Positions 13,686 through 26,428 are shown, counted from the stretch's first letter. The stretch: 64,000 bases of DNA from Bryopsis sp. KO-2023 (GCA_030272585.1 BSYQ01000011.1:558001-622000), one strand, 5' to 3'. Notes: generated from the sequence alone by a model not told the origin. Made by a program: numbers and translations.

Positions 13686-16600
13686 ATGTCGTTGGAGATG
13701 CTCTTACTAACCACCAACGCCAAACGAGGTAAGCGTTACTAAAGGGTTCGTGTTTTGCTGAGACAAACATGTTGGAAAGCCCTGTCGAGCGTTTGTACTC
13801 AGAAATCATCCGGTTCGACACCCTTACTCGACTAAAATGCGGTCTCCACAAACGAGAGAGCAAGAAGTGTGACGCCGTGATGTCCAACAGGGCTTCGTCT
13901 TGATTGCGCCAGCCACGGATGCACGCGCCGCGTTGCGCGAGGTGGTGAAGCCCGTGTAGCAGTGTGGTTTTCGGTGGATACTTGGACGAGTGTTAATATC
14001 CATGTTGCTCAACTTCGCCAACGAGTTCGTGGAGCTCCTCAGGCAGTGCTGGGTCGATTTCGCTCTCTGGGTCGCGGGTACCTGCCAGCATGTCGTTCGT
14101 TGGCGTGCAATACGATTTGCACAAAAGGTTAGACTGGACGTGAACCTTGGGAGCCTATCCAGAGGTAGGAGGTGTTAGCTCTGGACGTCGACTGTGGCTT
14201 TTCTCGGGTTAGGATTGTATGTCAAGGTCCGGAGTTCCACGAGGTTTATTTGCGTTGAGCCTCCGACACAAGTGTTTTATGCACTGATCTATTTGTGGTG
14301 GGCTTGCGAAGACTGGAGCATGAATAATGGTTGTTTGCGTCACAGAAAATCCTGGTCTATCCGCTTCCAGCCTATCATTCTATGATGATTTTCATGTCAT
14401 CTCTGGCATTCCTGCTTTCTTTCTGGATCCTGACAGAGGCAAACCCATCGAGGAGCAACTCTCCCCTCAGGAATCGCTGGAAAATCGACCAACATTGCAA
14501 AAAATCACTTTCTATGAGAACAAGAATGCCATCACCTGCTGCAATTTCTCAGTCGATGGGTAAGGAGATGATGTTGCCAGGACTTGCTCTGGGGGCGAGC
14601 AGTTGGACCCCAGCCCCCAACCCCTTTTTTCATCTAAGGATGCAGTGTCAATAGGAAACTGAGTCAGACTGGTTTGCTGTGAAACAGCACCACCAGTCAA
14701 TCGGAAAGGGGCGTTCTGAGGATTTTCAGGTTTAAATGATATATCCTTGCTGACATCTACTGGTGCTTATAGGTCAAGGATGGCATCTGGGCATGACAAC
14801 GGTACAGCAATGATGTGGAGCACAGAACATGGGGCCTTGCTGTGCGAAAAACAACTTCATGAGTTGTCCCCAGTGGCAGACATTCGATTCCTGCAGGACA
14901 AACTCACGGTATATTAATTGCAACTGCCCTCCCCTACGTTTCCCCCCACTCACATCCACTTTCTGCGATCAAACCATTAATATTTTTGTGGTTTTGCTCG
15001 AACAGACGGTCCTGTCGTGTGATTTCTATGGAGATTGCGTTGTGTGGGAAACCAGCGGGCCGTCCAAGGCAATGGTTTTGATTAACTGCACTGCACACTG
15101 GCAAAGCCACCTGAACTTGGCTCCTGAAGTTCGATGGCCATTTTTTTCCAGCGATGCAACAAAATTGGTGTATCCAGTTACTTCCTTTCACGACCTGAGC
15201 GACCATTACGCCCCAAGGGACACCACGTCTGACCCGGAGCTTTCCAGACGCAAGTTGATGTTTGTTCAGAAGTGCTCTCTATATTTTTTCGACATCAGCA
15301 TTGCCACTTCGACGAAAAGAAGACAGCATCAGAAGCCACTTTCAGTGCTGTCAGTTGCAGCTGGGGAATTCCAAACAGATTTCCAGTTCACCGGCGGCTG
15401 GTTCTCAAACTCTCACAAGAGCATCGTTGCTGGATTCAGTGCCTCACCCTATGGGTTTTTGGTCTTCTGGCCAGACATTTACGACCCCTCTGGACTTGAG
15501 TATGAACTCCAAGGCACAGCCGCTTGCTGGTCCCCCAAGGACGACTGCATTGCCACTTGGTATGTCGGGGCAGGCTCCTCCACAAGGGCAAGCAACTGCT
15601 ATTTGTGGTGGATAGGAGCACTGGCAGACCCAATGAATTGCGGTTTCGGTGAAACTGGCTCCAGGAGAAGGACAGCGCTCAATCCTATGGTGTTGAGAGA
15701 TCATGATGGGGGGAGCATCGTCTGGGCCAAATTTATCCCAAATGTGCATGGGGAGCTTGGCATCGTGACCTGCATAATAGGGAGGGAGCTGGAAGTGATC
15801 CTCTGGGACATACAATTGAAGGTAGCTTTGTACAAGTTGTCAACCGGAATAAGCTGGGATGAGACCCGAATCAATGACAGGCAAGCATGGGATTCTCACT
15901 GGGTGCATGTCAAGCGTGCGTATGGTTTACAGCCACTGGATGCTTCGGCTGATGGGAAATGGTTGGGGCTCTTCTCTGCAGATACAAACAAAGGGTTCAT
16001 ATGGGATGCGACGTCCGGCCTGCAAGTGCTCCAATTCAGCGCTCCAGAAGAGAGGCTCAAAAACCCAGAGGGTGTCCCTCTTCAGATGGACTTCCATTTT
16101 TCCCCCTCCGGCAGCCATTTTGCCTTGTGCAATGAAGAGAACGGGATCGTGTGGCTTCCACAGAACCTGGCCCAATCGAGGGAGAAGCATGGGGTCAACA
16201 TTCTGGCTTCTCACAGCACAGATGAGTTCATTGCTTGGGGTCATGTGGCATGCAAGTTCTCGCTGGATGGGGAGACAGTCGCAATGTGCCGGTCCTACTC
16301 ACTGGAGCTGGACATTTGGGCGTTAAAAACCGGGCTGCGGTGCACACTCTCACGCAGTGTTCAGAGCTTTGAGGAAGGGGACGCTTCGATTCGAGTGACG
16401 AAAGAAAGCAGGAGGCACATTCGCTCGCTGCACCATTTGATGAGGGTTTCCATGGCATCATCTTTACCAGATGGCAATGCGAGCTCGAGTGGGTCAAGAT
16501 TCTGTACTTTTGGGCTGTCCCCTGATGGCCGTCAAATCGTGACATGTATGGCAGATTTATCGGTTCTGGTTTGGACGCTGTCCAGAGATGAAGCCTGTCT

Positions 16601-19600
16601 GGCCAAGTTTAAGCAGGTTGGGGTTCTGAACAGTAAATACCACCCTGCATGGGCAGTTTGCTTCTCCAAAGATCGGAGTGGGGACGACACGGTCGTGGTC
16701 TGTGAAGATACTGGAGCGCTGGTGTGGATCCATATTAACACTGGAGTGAAGGTTGGTAGGCGCCATGGGGGGGGGTTGAAGCGGTGCCAATTCAGTGCTG
16801 ATGGAGCGAGGGGTGCATTGATGGATTCAGAGCATAGGGTGAACATTTGGGACTTGGTTGCCAGGTCAAAAATCCAGACCATCGATTGGCATCTTTGGCT
16901 CGGTCCAAGTGGTAGGATCCCCTTTCCACACAATGTGTCGATGGGTGGTGACTTCGCGTTTGTTGGGATCAAAAAAGGTGTCCATTTGAATTCGACGGAA
17001 GGTTTCGTGGTTTGCAATCCTGACACGACAGAGGAAGACCTTGCCGACCTCGAAATGGTGCCCCAAAACATCCATATGGCAGAGAACTCGCGATTCGTGG
17101 TGGTAGACAAGTTTGTCGACATCCAAAGAAAGGGGGTCAATTCTGGAAAGGTGCATTTGCCTACTCACGGGCTTCAGGTCGATGATGGAAGAGCAATGGG
17201 CTTTTCCCTTGAACCAGGGTCAATCATGGATGATCTGACCATGGGGGCATCTGAGATTCGTGATGAAAATCGACAAGGAATGGAAGCAACATCTACTAGC
17301 GTAGCTTCGGATCGGCATACTCACAGGGAGTTTGTTACGGCCCAAGAAAGGGCTGAAGCGATTGGGGAAAGTGCTGCGGAAGTACGATACCCTGATTTTG
17401 ACATGTGCGCAGATGAGGCGTGGGAATACTTGCTCGAGACGGGTAGCTCTCAAACAACCGACAGTCTGATGGTTCTGGATGTGACAGGGAGGGCAGCACC
17501 GAAAATATTGAAGGGGAAGAATCTGATGCCTCACAGGTTCATTTCGATTTCCCCCGATGGACGTCGGGTTGCTTGTCTTTCTGAAGATGGTCGATTGTTT
17601 GTGTGGAATGCATTTGCTACTGATGGGTGCTTGCCCGATTGGCATCATCTGGAGCTCGGCCAGTCTTCCAGCGAGAAGGAAATGATCGAGCTGCTTGAAA
17701 GACATGGACCTGGCATTCTGAATTACCCTGACAATGGCCATATTACAATCCCTATGCATGCGATCTACAAAAGGAGGCATTTGATGCTGGAGTGCATGGT
17801 CAATTGGGCCGTAAGGAACAGGGTGGCGATGTCTTTGGTGTGTGCCAGTGGAGGCGACAGAGAGGGGCTCATTACAGCGTTGGACGTTGCTGTAGCCCGC
17901 AGATCTCCGGAGTGCGCTGAGGTAGGATCCAAATAAGTCTAAGAGGGGCGTTTGTTTTCTGCTTTACCACGCCTTTATGCTGTGTGGTGTTCAACTGGTG
18001 AAACCTTTTGTGGGTTTTTCTTTCACAGATTCTGCTGGAGCATCTGCCACGGGGGTTAACAACAAACCTGGGGACCACTATTGTGTACAAGAAATCGCTG
18101 CTATTTCTGTTCAAGACTTACCCGAGTGCTTTCTTGAGGGTCATGGCCAGCGACAAGCTGTTCATGGACTTGCCCCACATCATGGTTCCTGAGAGCACGT
18201 TCCGGGAATGGGCTTTCAAGGTCACCACCTTTGATACTCTGATGCCAACCCAGAAAGCGCTCCAAGACATGTGGCTGAAAACTTTGATGAAGAGCCGGAA
18301 GATTGATTTCAGTGGCCAAGCAGATGGGGCAAAGATGATCGTCGCTGTGCCCAGAGTGATTCCCTATCCAGACATCGCGCAAACTGGGATGAAAGGGTTC
18401 CTTAAGCCCTTAATGAAACGTGGAGTCAGCAACGAGGTTTTCTCCTCGTTCGCCATTCGGGCAATCATACACTGTCAATGGAAGAGCTTCGGGCGGAGGC
18501 TATTGATGGAGGAATTATGGCATTTCGCGACGCTGTGGGTTCTGTTCACCTCTTATGCGATCGTGTTGGGGAACCTATGGAGTTTGATGTCTTTGAGTAA
18601 CCCAAGCCTCTTCAGTGCAGCAGACTTGAGCACCCGGCATCAAAACCAGGCGGCTGCAACTTTACTCACACTAGCTTGGATCCTGGGGCTTCTCGGCCTC
18701 GTGAAGGAGTTGGCCAGAATCGTTAGCATGTGGAGAGAAGATGGGTTTTGGGGACTGTTGCGATGGCTCAAGTCGACGTGGAGATGGGTGGATGTAGGAG
18801 CTTACGCTCTTCTGGTGATCTTAATTGGCCCAATGCACTTTAACATCGTCACAGGCAATCAAGAAACTATTGATGGACGGGCGCAGTCCAGCACCAGCCA
18901 AAACAGGCTCACCGTCGTGGTGTGCACAGAATCCATCCTCCTCTCCTGGAAAATGCTTCGTTATGCCCAAGGCTTCGCATCCACTGCTCCGATGGTCATC
19001 ATGATCAGGGAAATCGTAAAGGAGATTCTGACCTTCCTGATGCTGGCGTTTGGGCTGATGTTCGGGTTTGCCATTGCGTTTTTTGTCTTGTTTCGTGTCA
19101 CCATACACAAGCCTTGCACTGATCCAGAGATAGAAAATGAGTTGTCGGCAGGGGATCGCCCAGAATCTGAAAAGCTGGACCTAAGTTCTGGGGTTTTGGA
19201 GTGCATCGAAGATAAGGAAGGTGGGGAAAAACTCGAATAACTGTAGGATTCCCTCATCCTTGATACGAATCTGTCCCCTCGTCCAAAGGCCAAGTTTAAT
19301 GTATGATAGGTTAAAATCCTCAGCTACACCCGCAATCGTATTTAGTGTGGGTTTTTTAACAGTATTACCCCAGTAATGATACAAGCCACACCAATTCATG
19401 GAAGTCCAAAACGTTAACAAGACTCGGAAATACACATTATTTCTGTTTTCTGAAATTTCTGCTGTTTACAGAAATAGTGTACGTTACAATAAACACGATC
19501 AAGGGTGTACCCTGTTCAACTCTGCAAAAGAAGTCCTACTTTCGACGTGCCTATTATATTCTTGTGTTTCCCCCCCCTGAGCCCAACATTGAAGGCTAGC

Positions 19601-21138
19601 GTTTTCCTGCAGAATCCATTCAGCTGTTTGGAAACGTGTGGCTGTCCATGTTGAGCTCTTTCGGAATGATGTTGGGGGAAACGAAGCTGGATGCATTGTC
19701 TGCCCTGGATGGATCTCTTCGTTTCATCGGCACGATTATGTTCGTGACGTATTTGCTGGCAATCATGGTCATCCTTCTCAATCTGCTGATCGCTGTCATG
19801 GGCGACAGCTTCGAAAAAGTCAAAGCAACCCAGGACATCCAAATCCAAAAGGTCGGAATGTTGCGCAACCTCAGTTATTCAGAATCTTTGTTGGTTTACT
19901 ACCCACGACCTGAAATCAGTTCACCTCCCTGACTAATAGATGTACCAAGAATGTCCTGGAATGCTTCTGTTGTGCTGTGATGTATGAACCCATTGTCCAT
20001 GTCACTGTGACGAACAGATCCGAATTCGGAACAAGTGTTTCAGGTTGTTTTGAACTGGGATTGCCTTTTTTCTGCAGGGAAGGGCAGAAGTGATGCAAGA
20101 CACCGAAGATATGATGTCACGTCGGAAGCAAAAGCTATGCAGGTGTGGAAAGAGTGGAATGTTTTGCACATACACCAAACATGGGCAAAACTGTCACTTG
20201 TAGGTCGAGAACTTCATCCTTATAAATCTGTAAGTGAAAATCAAGATATTTATCTGTGTGTGTGTGTCATTAATGTTTTTCCTGGTGTGGCAGCAAACAA
20301 ATTGGGCAGTATCTCCATGTGATCGTGCCTCTTCATACAAAAGCCCAAAATCGATCCAGGGAGTGGAAAGGAAGGCTTGTGGAGCAGAAGCTTTTTTTCC
20401 AGTGAGTAGTGTTTTTTTTCCCTGCGAAAGAAAAAAATAACAGGTCGAATCAAAGAGAAAAAACAACAGGTCGAGTAAAAGAGGGACAAACTGGGGAAAG
20501 GATACAAGTGTTGCATTGATTTTAAGAAAAAAATGTTTTTTTCTGCTCTGTGGGATCATGGCTGGTTTGAAAATGTGGCTCTGTCAGTTGTGACGTGGGA
20601 ATGACTAAACATTGAATCATCGGTTCCTTGGAACGCGAAGTGCTGTTGGCGTTAGTATGGGAGTGGAAAATCCATTCTTTCTTTTGATTTTTATTATACA
20701 GTTTTTACTTCTTTTTATTTTTTCATGGTGTTCAGTTTCTGTGCTCTGTGATAACAGGAAAGAATTGGCAAACCTGCGCAGGGATATCAAGTCTGACATG
20801 GATGAGCGATACACACAAATGATGAACTCGTTCAAAATGAACGGGATGCAAGTTGCTCAAGGATCCACGTCGTCAACAGGTCGATGTTTTTTTTAACCCT
20901 TCTGTTTTACGGCTAAACATAGCCCCCGTCCAAAGGAAATCAAGTTCTGCCGAAGAGTTTTTGTATGCTGAAATCCGGTCGAATTTGTTGAATGATGCAC
21001 ATGCAGTTTGGCTAATTATCAGGATTTTCTTGCTTTGCAGAGGTGGCTGTTCCAGACATAGGAAGCTATCATGAAGTGGTGGAAAGAATCCTTGGAGACG
21101 ACGAGACAGTCACCAGCCACCCTTCGTCCATTGCATGA
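13686..21138 (+). CDS. WD40-repeat TRP-type cation channel, paralogue B
   Basis: Ten exons give about 1,710 aa: 13686-13728, 14346-14559, 14773-14908, 15006-17921, 18029-19220, 19613-19851, 20078-20142, 20294-20401, 20758-20879 and 21041-21138. All phases close. The architecture matches paralogue A. A WD40 region carries blade ends VILWDI, FIWDATSG, NIWDLVARS and LFVWNAFA. An ankyrin-like linker (DVAVARRSPECAEILLE) follows, spanning the exon 4/5 join. Then come six membrane helices, pore FGNVW..MMLGE, and S6 with NLLIAVMGDSF. The tail has charged, coiled-coil-like helices (KELANLRRDIKSDMDERY). The pore exon and the next exon are the same length as in A (239 and 65 nt). B has an extra intron at the DG/SR codons that A lacks, and its WD40 exon is 336 nt longer. 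Exon 1 is a tentative 43-nt exon with a GTAAGC donor. An alternative start is the in-frame ATG at 14327. Confidence 0.8.
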
Positions 21139-22493
21139 TTTTTTCTTTTCTGTTATTTGGGGAGGTGATTTATTTTCCACTCCTAGTGTTTATTCGAAAT
21201 TATTCGGAAGCTTCCGTCGAGCGATGGAGCTCATTAGAAAAATATCAAAAAGCGTTTGAAAAAAATGTATATTTACTAGGATCTTGCTGAAAGAGCTCTG
21301 ACAGACTGACGGTTTTCAGCATGACGGGTGATGGGTTGAGTTTTAAGACACACGAATAATTATACCACTAAAAAATTCTTACTCCACACTTTTTTTGTTT
21401 TGTTTTGGCACTGTGCTGCGTCCGATCAGGTTACAGTTGTTTTACATGTACAGTTATGGTTGGAAATGGGTGGCTGTGGATGGTTTTGCAGGGTTGCAGT
21501 TTGATAGAGAGGGGGTCTATGAACAAAGTTTTGACTGTAAGAAGGATATCTTCATTCTGAGCTTTTACCCTCCAACAGGGACATTCTGCAAAGTCGAAAC
21601 TCCACACAAATTCCTTTCCTGGCGATTGGAAAATGTTCAAAGGCAGCAAAGGACACTGTCAGAGCTTCTGCCATAGGAACCAGTTCATTGGCAGTCAATC
21701 GATGAGTTACATTGCCTGAGGAGCCACTTACCCTCGAAACAAATTCTCGATAATGGACAACTGAAAATAAATGCACAGACCAAACCTCACTGCTCTACAT
21801 CCGGGGTTGATCGATCTCCATCGCGCTTGTATTTCACAATCAACACATCATATCCTCCACAATATAATGCAATGTTCAATCAAACATCCTTCTGCCCAAA
21901 CATACAAACAAAATGATGCTGGAGTGGTGTTCTGAATGGCTGTTATGTGTTGTTGGGGTCGATTTACCACCAGGATACTGAATTCGCACAGTTTACAGAG
22001 AGGGTCTGGATGGGGCCAGGTCCGTTTATCCAACGTTAGCTTACCCAGGACCACCGAACCATGTACCAATCTTCGTCGGTTGTAAAACTGCACTCTTGCG
22101 GCATCAATTCCGCTGTACCACACCACAGTTCGATAACAAGCTGGCAGAAAACACCACCATCGATTCGCAAACAACGTTGGGGTCATCCAACAACCACTAG
22201 ATATGGATACGATTCTCTTTTTTAGCACTTTTCTGACCAGACCTTTCGTATCGTGTGACTTTGGACTGGGCCAAATTCCACAAAATCGAAACTCTTTCCA
22301 GCAGGGTCCAGGCGACGCCCTAAAAGACACCCCAGAGAATCCCTCGATTCGATAAAAAGCCAGAAGTGCACGGTAAAGAAAGGTAAAGAAAAACATATGT
22401 TGATCGACCCCAAGGCCCCGTTACGTACGCAGCACTTAAAACCGCTGATGGGGTGTCCCTTCCTCTCACAGGCCGTTTTCAAGCAGCGACAGC
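21139..22493. other. Intergenic; one unexplained minus-strand frame
   Basis: An AATAAA near 21763 could end the channel B transcript. A 182-codon minus-strand frame (22396-21848) is open by length, but it shows no domain, signal peptide or splice partner and lies over the likely promoter of the next gene. I treat it as unproven. Confidence 0.4.
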
Positions 22494-24688
22494 ATGATTT
22501 TGAAAAGCTGGGGTGTCCGTTTGGCGATTGCGTGTAGCGTTTTGGTGGCGGCGCAAGTGGCGGCGTTCAAACGTGAATGCGGTGAGACGAAATTCTTGGG
22601 TGAACGTTACAAAAATAGGAATGCTGCGTTTACGCACCCAAAAAAATAAAAAAAAATCTAATCAAAACAAAACAAAACAAACAATGAGAAAGAAACAACA
22701 GTTAGCCCAAGATCTATTTTCTATGTTTTTGATTCAGGTGGGAAGACTGGGAAGATTATTCCACCTGTGAGCAAGAAATCAGACAACGTTTTTGGGAGGG
22801 TTTGGGTACCTTAATCACAAAAAACTGTCCTTCATGTTTTTCACCTTCAATTTTTTCTTCCCCCTCCCCTTTTTTATAATTTTTTAATCAACCAAATTCC
22901 TACATTTGCACCTTTTCTTATCACCATTGTATCTGAGGCATGGTGAATCTCCGGGTTTTTCTGGTGGGGGAAAAAATATCCAAAAGGAAAATCAAAACAC
23001 ATGCGGCCTCGTAGAATAGTGGTTTGTATTGACTGTTTCCTTGGAGGTGCCTCGGGAGGTTACAACATCCCAACGCCTTGATTTCATGGTTCAAATCAAG
23101 GACAACAGCGGGGTGGCTCACGTTTGCAATGGAGTTTTATTGACTCCTGAAATTGTGGCCTCATCCGCAAGCTGCATTCACGAAGAATTGAATGTCCGTC
23201 CATTCAACTTGTCCATCGGGGATTTGGAAGAGGGGGAAGACCTGGTGGGTGAAATCTCATGTATCTTCGTACCTTTACTATTTTAAATAAATATATATAT
23301 CTGTATTTTATATAGTCTTATATTTCCAGGCAGGGGTTGAAAAAACATAGAAATGAAATCTGAGGGCTGAAGTGAAACTTAATATGTGACCAGGAAAATC
23401 ACCCAACACGAACTGCTGTCAATTTCAAGATCCCATGTTTCTGCTGTCAATTTTTTTTCTGATTCCATAATGCTACTACAGCACATTTCTTGGTGCCCTC
23501 TTCCATTTTGCAAGAATGTTAGTCATGAAACACACAGCAAAAGCAAACATAAAACATTAAAAATTAATGGCTATGTCTGATGCAATTCACATTAAGAGAT
23601 AATTCCTGCAGGAGAGAAGAACAGTTCAAAAGGTTTTTTTCAACGAAGCTTTCGATGTCGACAAATTGAAGTGCTACGGCTCCACCGACATTGCACTGTT
23701 GATACTGGAAGAAAAATCCAACCGTCAGCCCATACCTATCCTCCCCCAAAAACAATGGAGCGACTTTGGGGCTGATTCTGACGAAAGGAGGAACCTGACG
23801 GCCTATGGTTGGTTTCATATTGAGGGCAGGAATCAACCTTTGGATTGCCTGAGGGAGGCATACCTTTGGGCAATGAAATGGAGCAAATGCAAAACAACGC
23901 TGCCAAAGAAGCGTTCTGCAGGGATTGATTTGGAAGGGGCTGGGCTACAATGTACCACAATCCCAAAAGCAACCATTTGGGCTTGTAAGACATCTTCCTT
24001 AATAGACTCGTCTCCCTCCCCCCAAAAAAATTAAAAATAAAGAAAAATAAATTAATAAAATATCTTCCTTAAGAAACTCGTCCCTCCTTACGCCCCTCCC
24101 AAAAAATAAAAACAAAAATCACAAATACATAAATAAATAAATAAAAAAAGAAGAAGAAACAAAAAAGTGTGTGTGTCTATCTCTCTGTCGTTTAGACAAG
24201 AGAATTAACAGAAAAAAAAAGAAGAAACTTTTTGGATGTGTTTATAATCCTTTTTTTTTTGGATGCGGATTTTTGGATTAGGAGGACTTGCAAGCAAAAA
24301 AAAAAAAAAGAGGTGATGCTTTTTTTTATTATAAAAAACTTGACAGCATTTCTTTTTTGTACCTAATGTTTCCACCATTTTGCTAATGATATGACAGACA
24401 GACTAGATGAGTGATTTGGATTCTCTTTTCCTTTTTCCTTGAGTCATGTTTGTTTTGTTCTTTTATTCAACTACAGGGGCCCCCGGTGCACCGTTCACTC
24501 ATCCCATAAATGGAAAACCACATTTGGTTGGTATTTGGTCTTTCGAAAATGTGAAATGTGAGAGGAAAAAGAACGTGGACAAACCAGCCAGTGTTATATA
24601 CAGCCCCATTCCACCTCTGATTGCTTCCATCGAATCTTTGGATGTCAATGCAATGGAGGATGGTGAATGGCTCCAGGTCGAAATATGA
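22494..24688 (+). CDS. Secreted serine-protease homologue, catalytically inactive (S1A family)
   Basis: Five exons: 22494-22581, 22738-22766, 23020-23244, about 23612-23991 and about 24477-24688. Residues 1-24 form a signal peptide (MILKSWGVRLAIACSVLVAA). GKIIPP aligns with the usual zymogen cleavage site K/IVGG but has lost both glycines. The His-57 block reads VASSASC instead of LTAAHC, so the histidine is serine. The Asp-102 block is intact (STDIALLIL). The Ser-195 block GDSGGP reads WAPGAP, with proline at the serine position. Two of the three catalytic residues are therefore replaced, and the protein should be a secreted non-catalytic serine-protease homologue. In arthropods such homologues act as cofactors or binding proteins; the function here is unknown. 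The third exon start (acceptor GAATAG) is the least certain join. The exon layout resembles that of the truncated proteases in the tandem array. Confidence 0.7.
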
Positions 24689-25752
24689 AGAAAATCAAAA
24701 TTTACAGACCAATGTTTACACTGCACGTTTCTTGACACGTGTTTTTTGGGGGGGCTCTCACTGATGGATTCTTTCTGTAGACAATGTGCTGGAAGGAAAA
24801 ACTAGAAACAGATCAGGCTCACTGTATTTTCAGCATTTTTGTTTGAAACGTTTTTGAAATATTTATGCTTCCTGTTTTTGCTTTGAAGGAGAAAGATTAC
24901 GTGATTTTGAAACGTATAAACGTTAAAAAAGATTTTCAGGGAAACGGCACGGCTTTTTTTGCCTTGACTGGATAGGATTTTTTTTCCCTTTTTGTTTTGG
25001 GTTTGTAATCATTTGGGATGATCCCTTATCCACATGATCAAACAATCCGTCTATTTCATGCCTAATTAGGTATTTTTATACCCTCAAACAAACAAACAAA
25101 CAAACAAGCATCGAAATGCATTGTGGAGGAGAAATACCGAACCCACACATTGCAACACAGCAAACGGGTATTTCACTTTTGCTCGGACCTCCAAACCCAA
25201 TATGTCGATAAAAGCATCCCAGGATTTTGATTTTCTAGAAATGTCTGCGATCTTCAACAACCGAAAGAGCTATGATTCCCAGTGCGTTTCCAACCAAAAA
25301 ACCAATTCGATTTGAACATGTTTCTACCCCACTCCTCAATTCTATTTGGTTTGTCTTTTGTGGGATCCTCTGTATTTGCCCCAGACCCAATCTCAATCAA
25401 TCAGTAATTAAAACCCACATCAAAAGGAGAGCCACCGCTCTCCATGTTGCTGGAACATGGACGAAAAAGATAAAACCTTATGAACGTAAACCCGACCCAA
25501 TCTCAGATCCTCTTCGAAGTGAGATCGAGGGGTGCAGTGGTTGTGCTTGGTTGATAAATTAGATGAGTCGGTGGTTCAAGTTGCCCCAAAGCCATCTTCA
25601 TTTATCTTGATTGTCCTTTAAAAAGAATTGCTGCTTGGTTGTTCTTTCTCATTCGTAATTACGAGCGTAAAGCAGAAGTCAATATTGAAAGTTGGCATCT
25701 TATTATGTACACAGATCCCTCAGGAGTGAATGGGGAAACAGTCCCTCTCAAA
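24689..25752. other. Intergenic; simple repeats
   Basis: The region is AT-rich. It contains an (AAAC)n tract at 25085-25108. The frames around 25121-25560 lack splice-consistent partners or motifs. I see no gene. Confidence 0.5.
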
Positions 25753-25922
25753 GGCGTAGCCAGGATGATGAACTTGGGGGGGCCAAAAAAATTTGGGGTG
25801 GGCCACTTTCAAAAACAAAGTAAAGTTTACACGTAAACAGGCAGTCTGCAATTCTTTTAACGATGCGCCACCGACACTCTTTGGGGGGCCAGGCCCCCCT
25901 AGGGCCCCCCCCAGGCTACGCC
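25753..25922. mobile_element. Short element with GGCGTAGCC terminal inverted repeats
   Basis: The left end GGCGTAGCCAGG is mirrored by CCAGGCTACGCC at the right end, 11 of 12 positions complementary. G-rich and C-rich stretches lie inside each end and there is no coding capacity in ~170 bp. Ends of this type are common on non-autonomous DNA transposons in many invertebrate genomes. No clear target-site duplication is visible. Confidence 0.55.
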
Positions 25923-26384
25923 TATGGCTGGAAGTGGAGGTTTCTTCTGTGATTGGTCTCCTGAATTTGTGGTTCTTTAAAACAGGTTGCACTGTCTTTG
26001 CAACATCATTCATCAGCTTTTTTTTAATTCAGATATTTGGATATTCTCTCCTTTTTTTGCTTTAATATTATTTCGCGTCGAAGTTGGCGGAGCTTGCTCT
26101 TGTGTTTGGCTATCGCGAACGAAGGGGGAGCAATGCACACATTTCCCTGCTCCCTTTTGATGAAGTGTTCATTGACATGTTCGATCGACGTTGGGAGTCC
26201 TGGACGGAAACGGGCAGAAAAGAGAAGGCGGCCACTAGCGCAACAAAATATCATTGAGTGCCTTGTACTTGATCCCCCCAATCGACTTAGTTCTTGGTGG
26301 GTCTGTACCAGACGGTTGCGTGTTCTTCAACCACTTTTTGTTTCTTTGACGCCGGCTGACTGCGAAAAAGAAGTCCTTTCACCC

Positions 26385-26392
26385 TATAAAAA
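26385..26392 (+). promoter_or_regulatory. TATA box of the small acidic gene
   Basis: TATAAAAA lies 37 bp before the ATG at 26429. With the usual 25-30 bp spacing to the start site, the 5' leader would be only about 10-20 nt. Confidence 0.5.
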
Positions 26393-26428
26393 CACTGGGT
26401 GCTTCTTTCGATGCAGTAAAGCATCCAC

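Noticed and set aside
21848-22396. A 182-codon minus-strand frame
   Set aside because: It is open by length only, with no domain, signal peptide or splice context, and it overlaps the likely promoter of the protease homologue.
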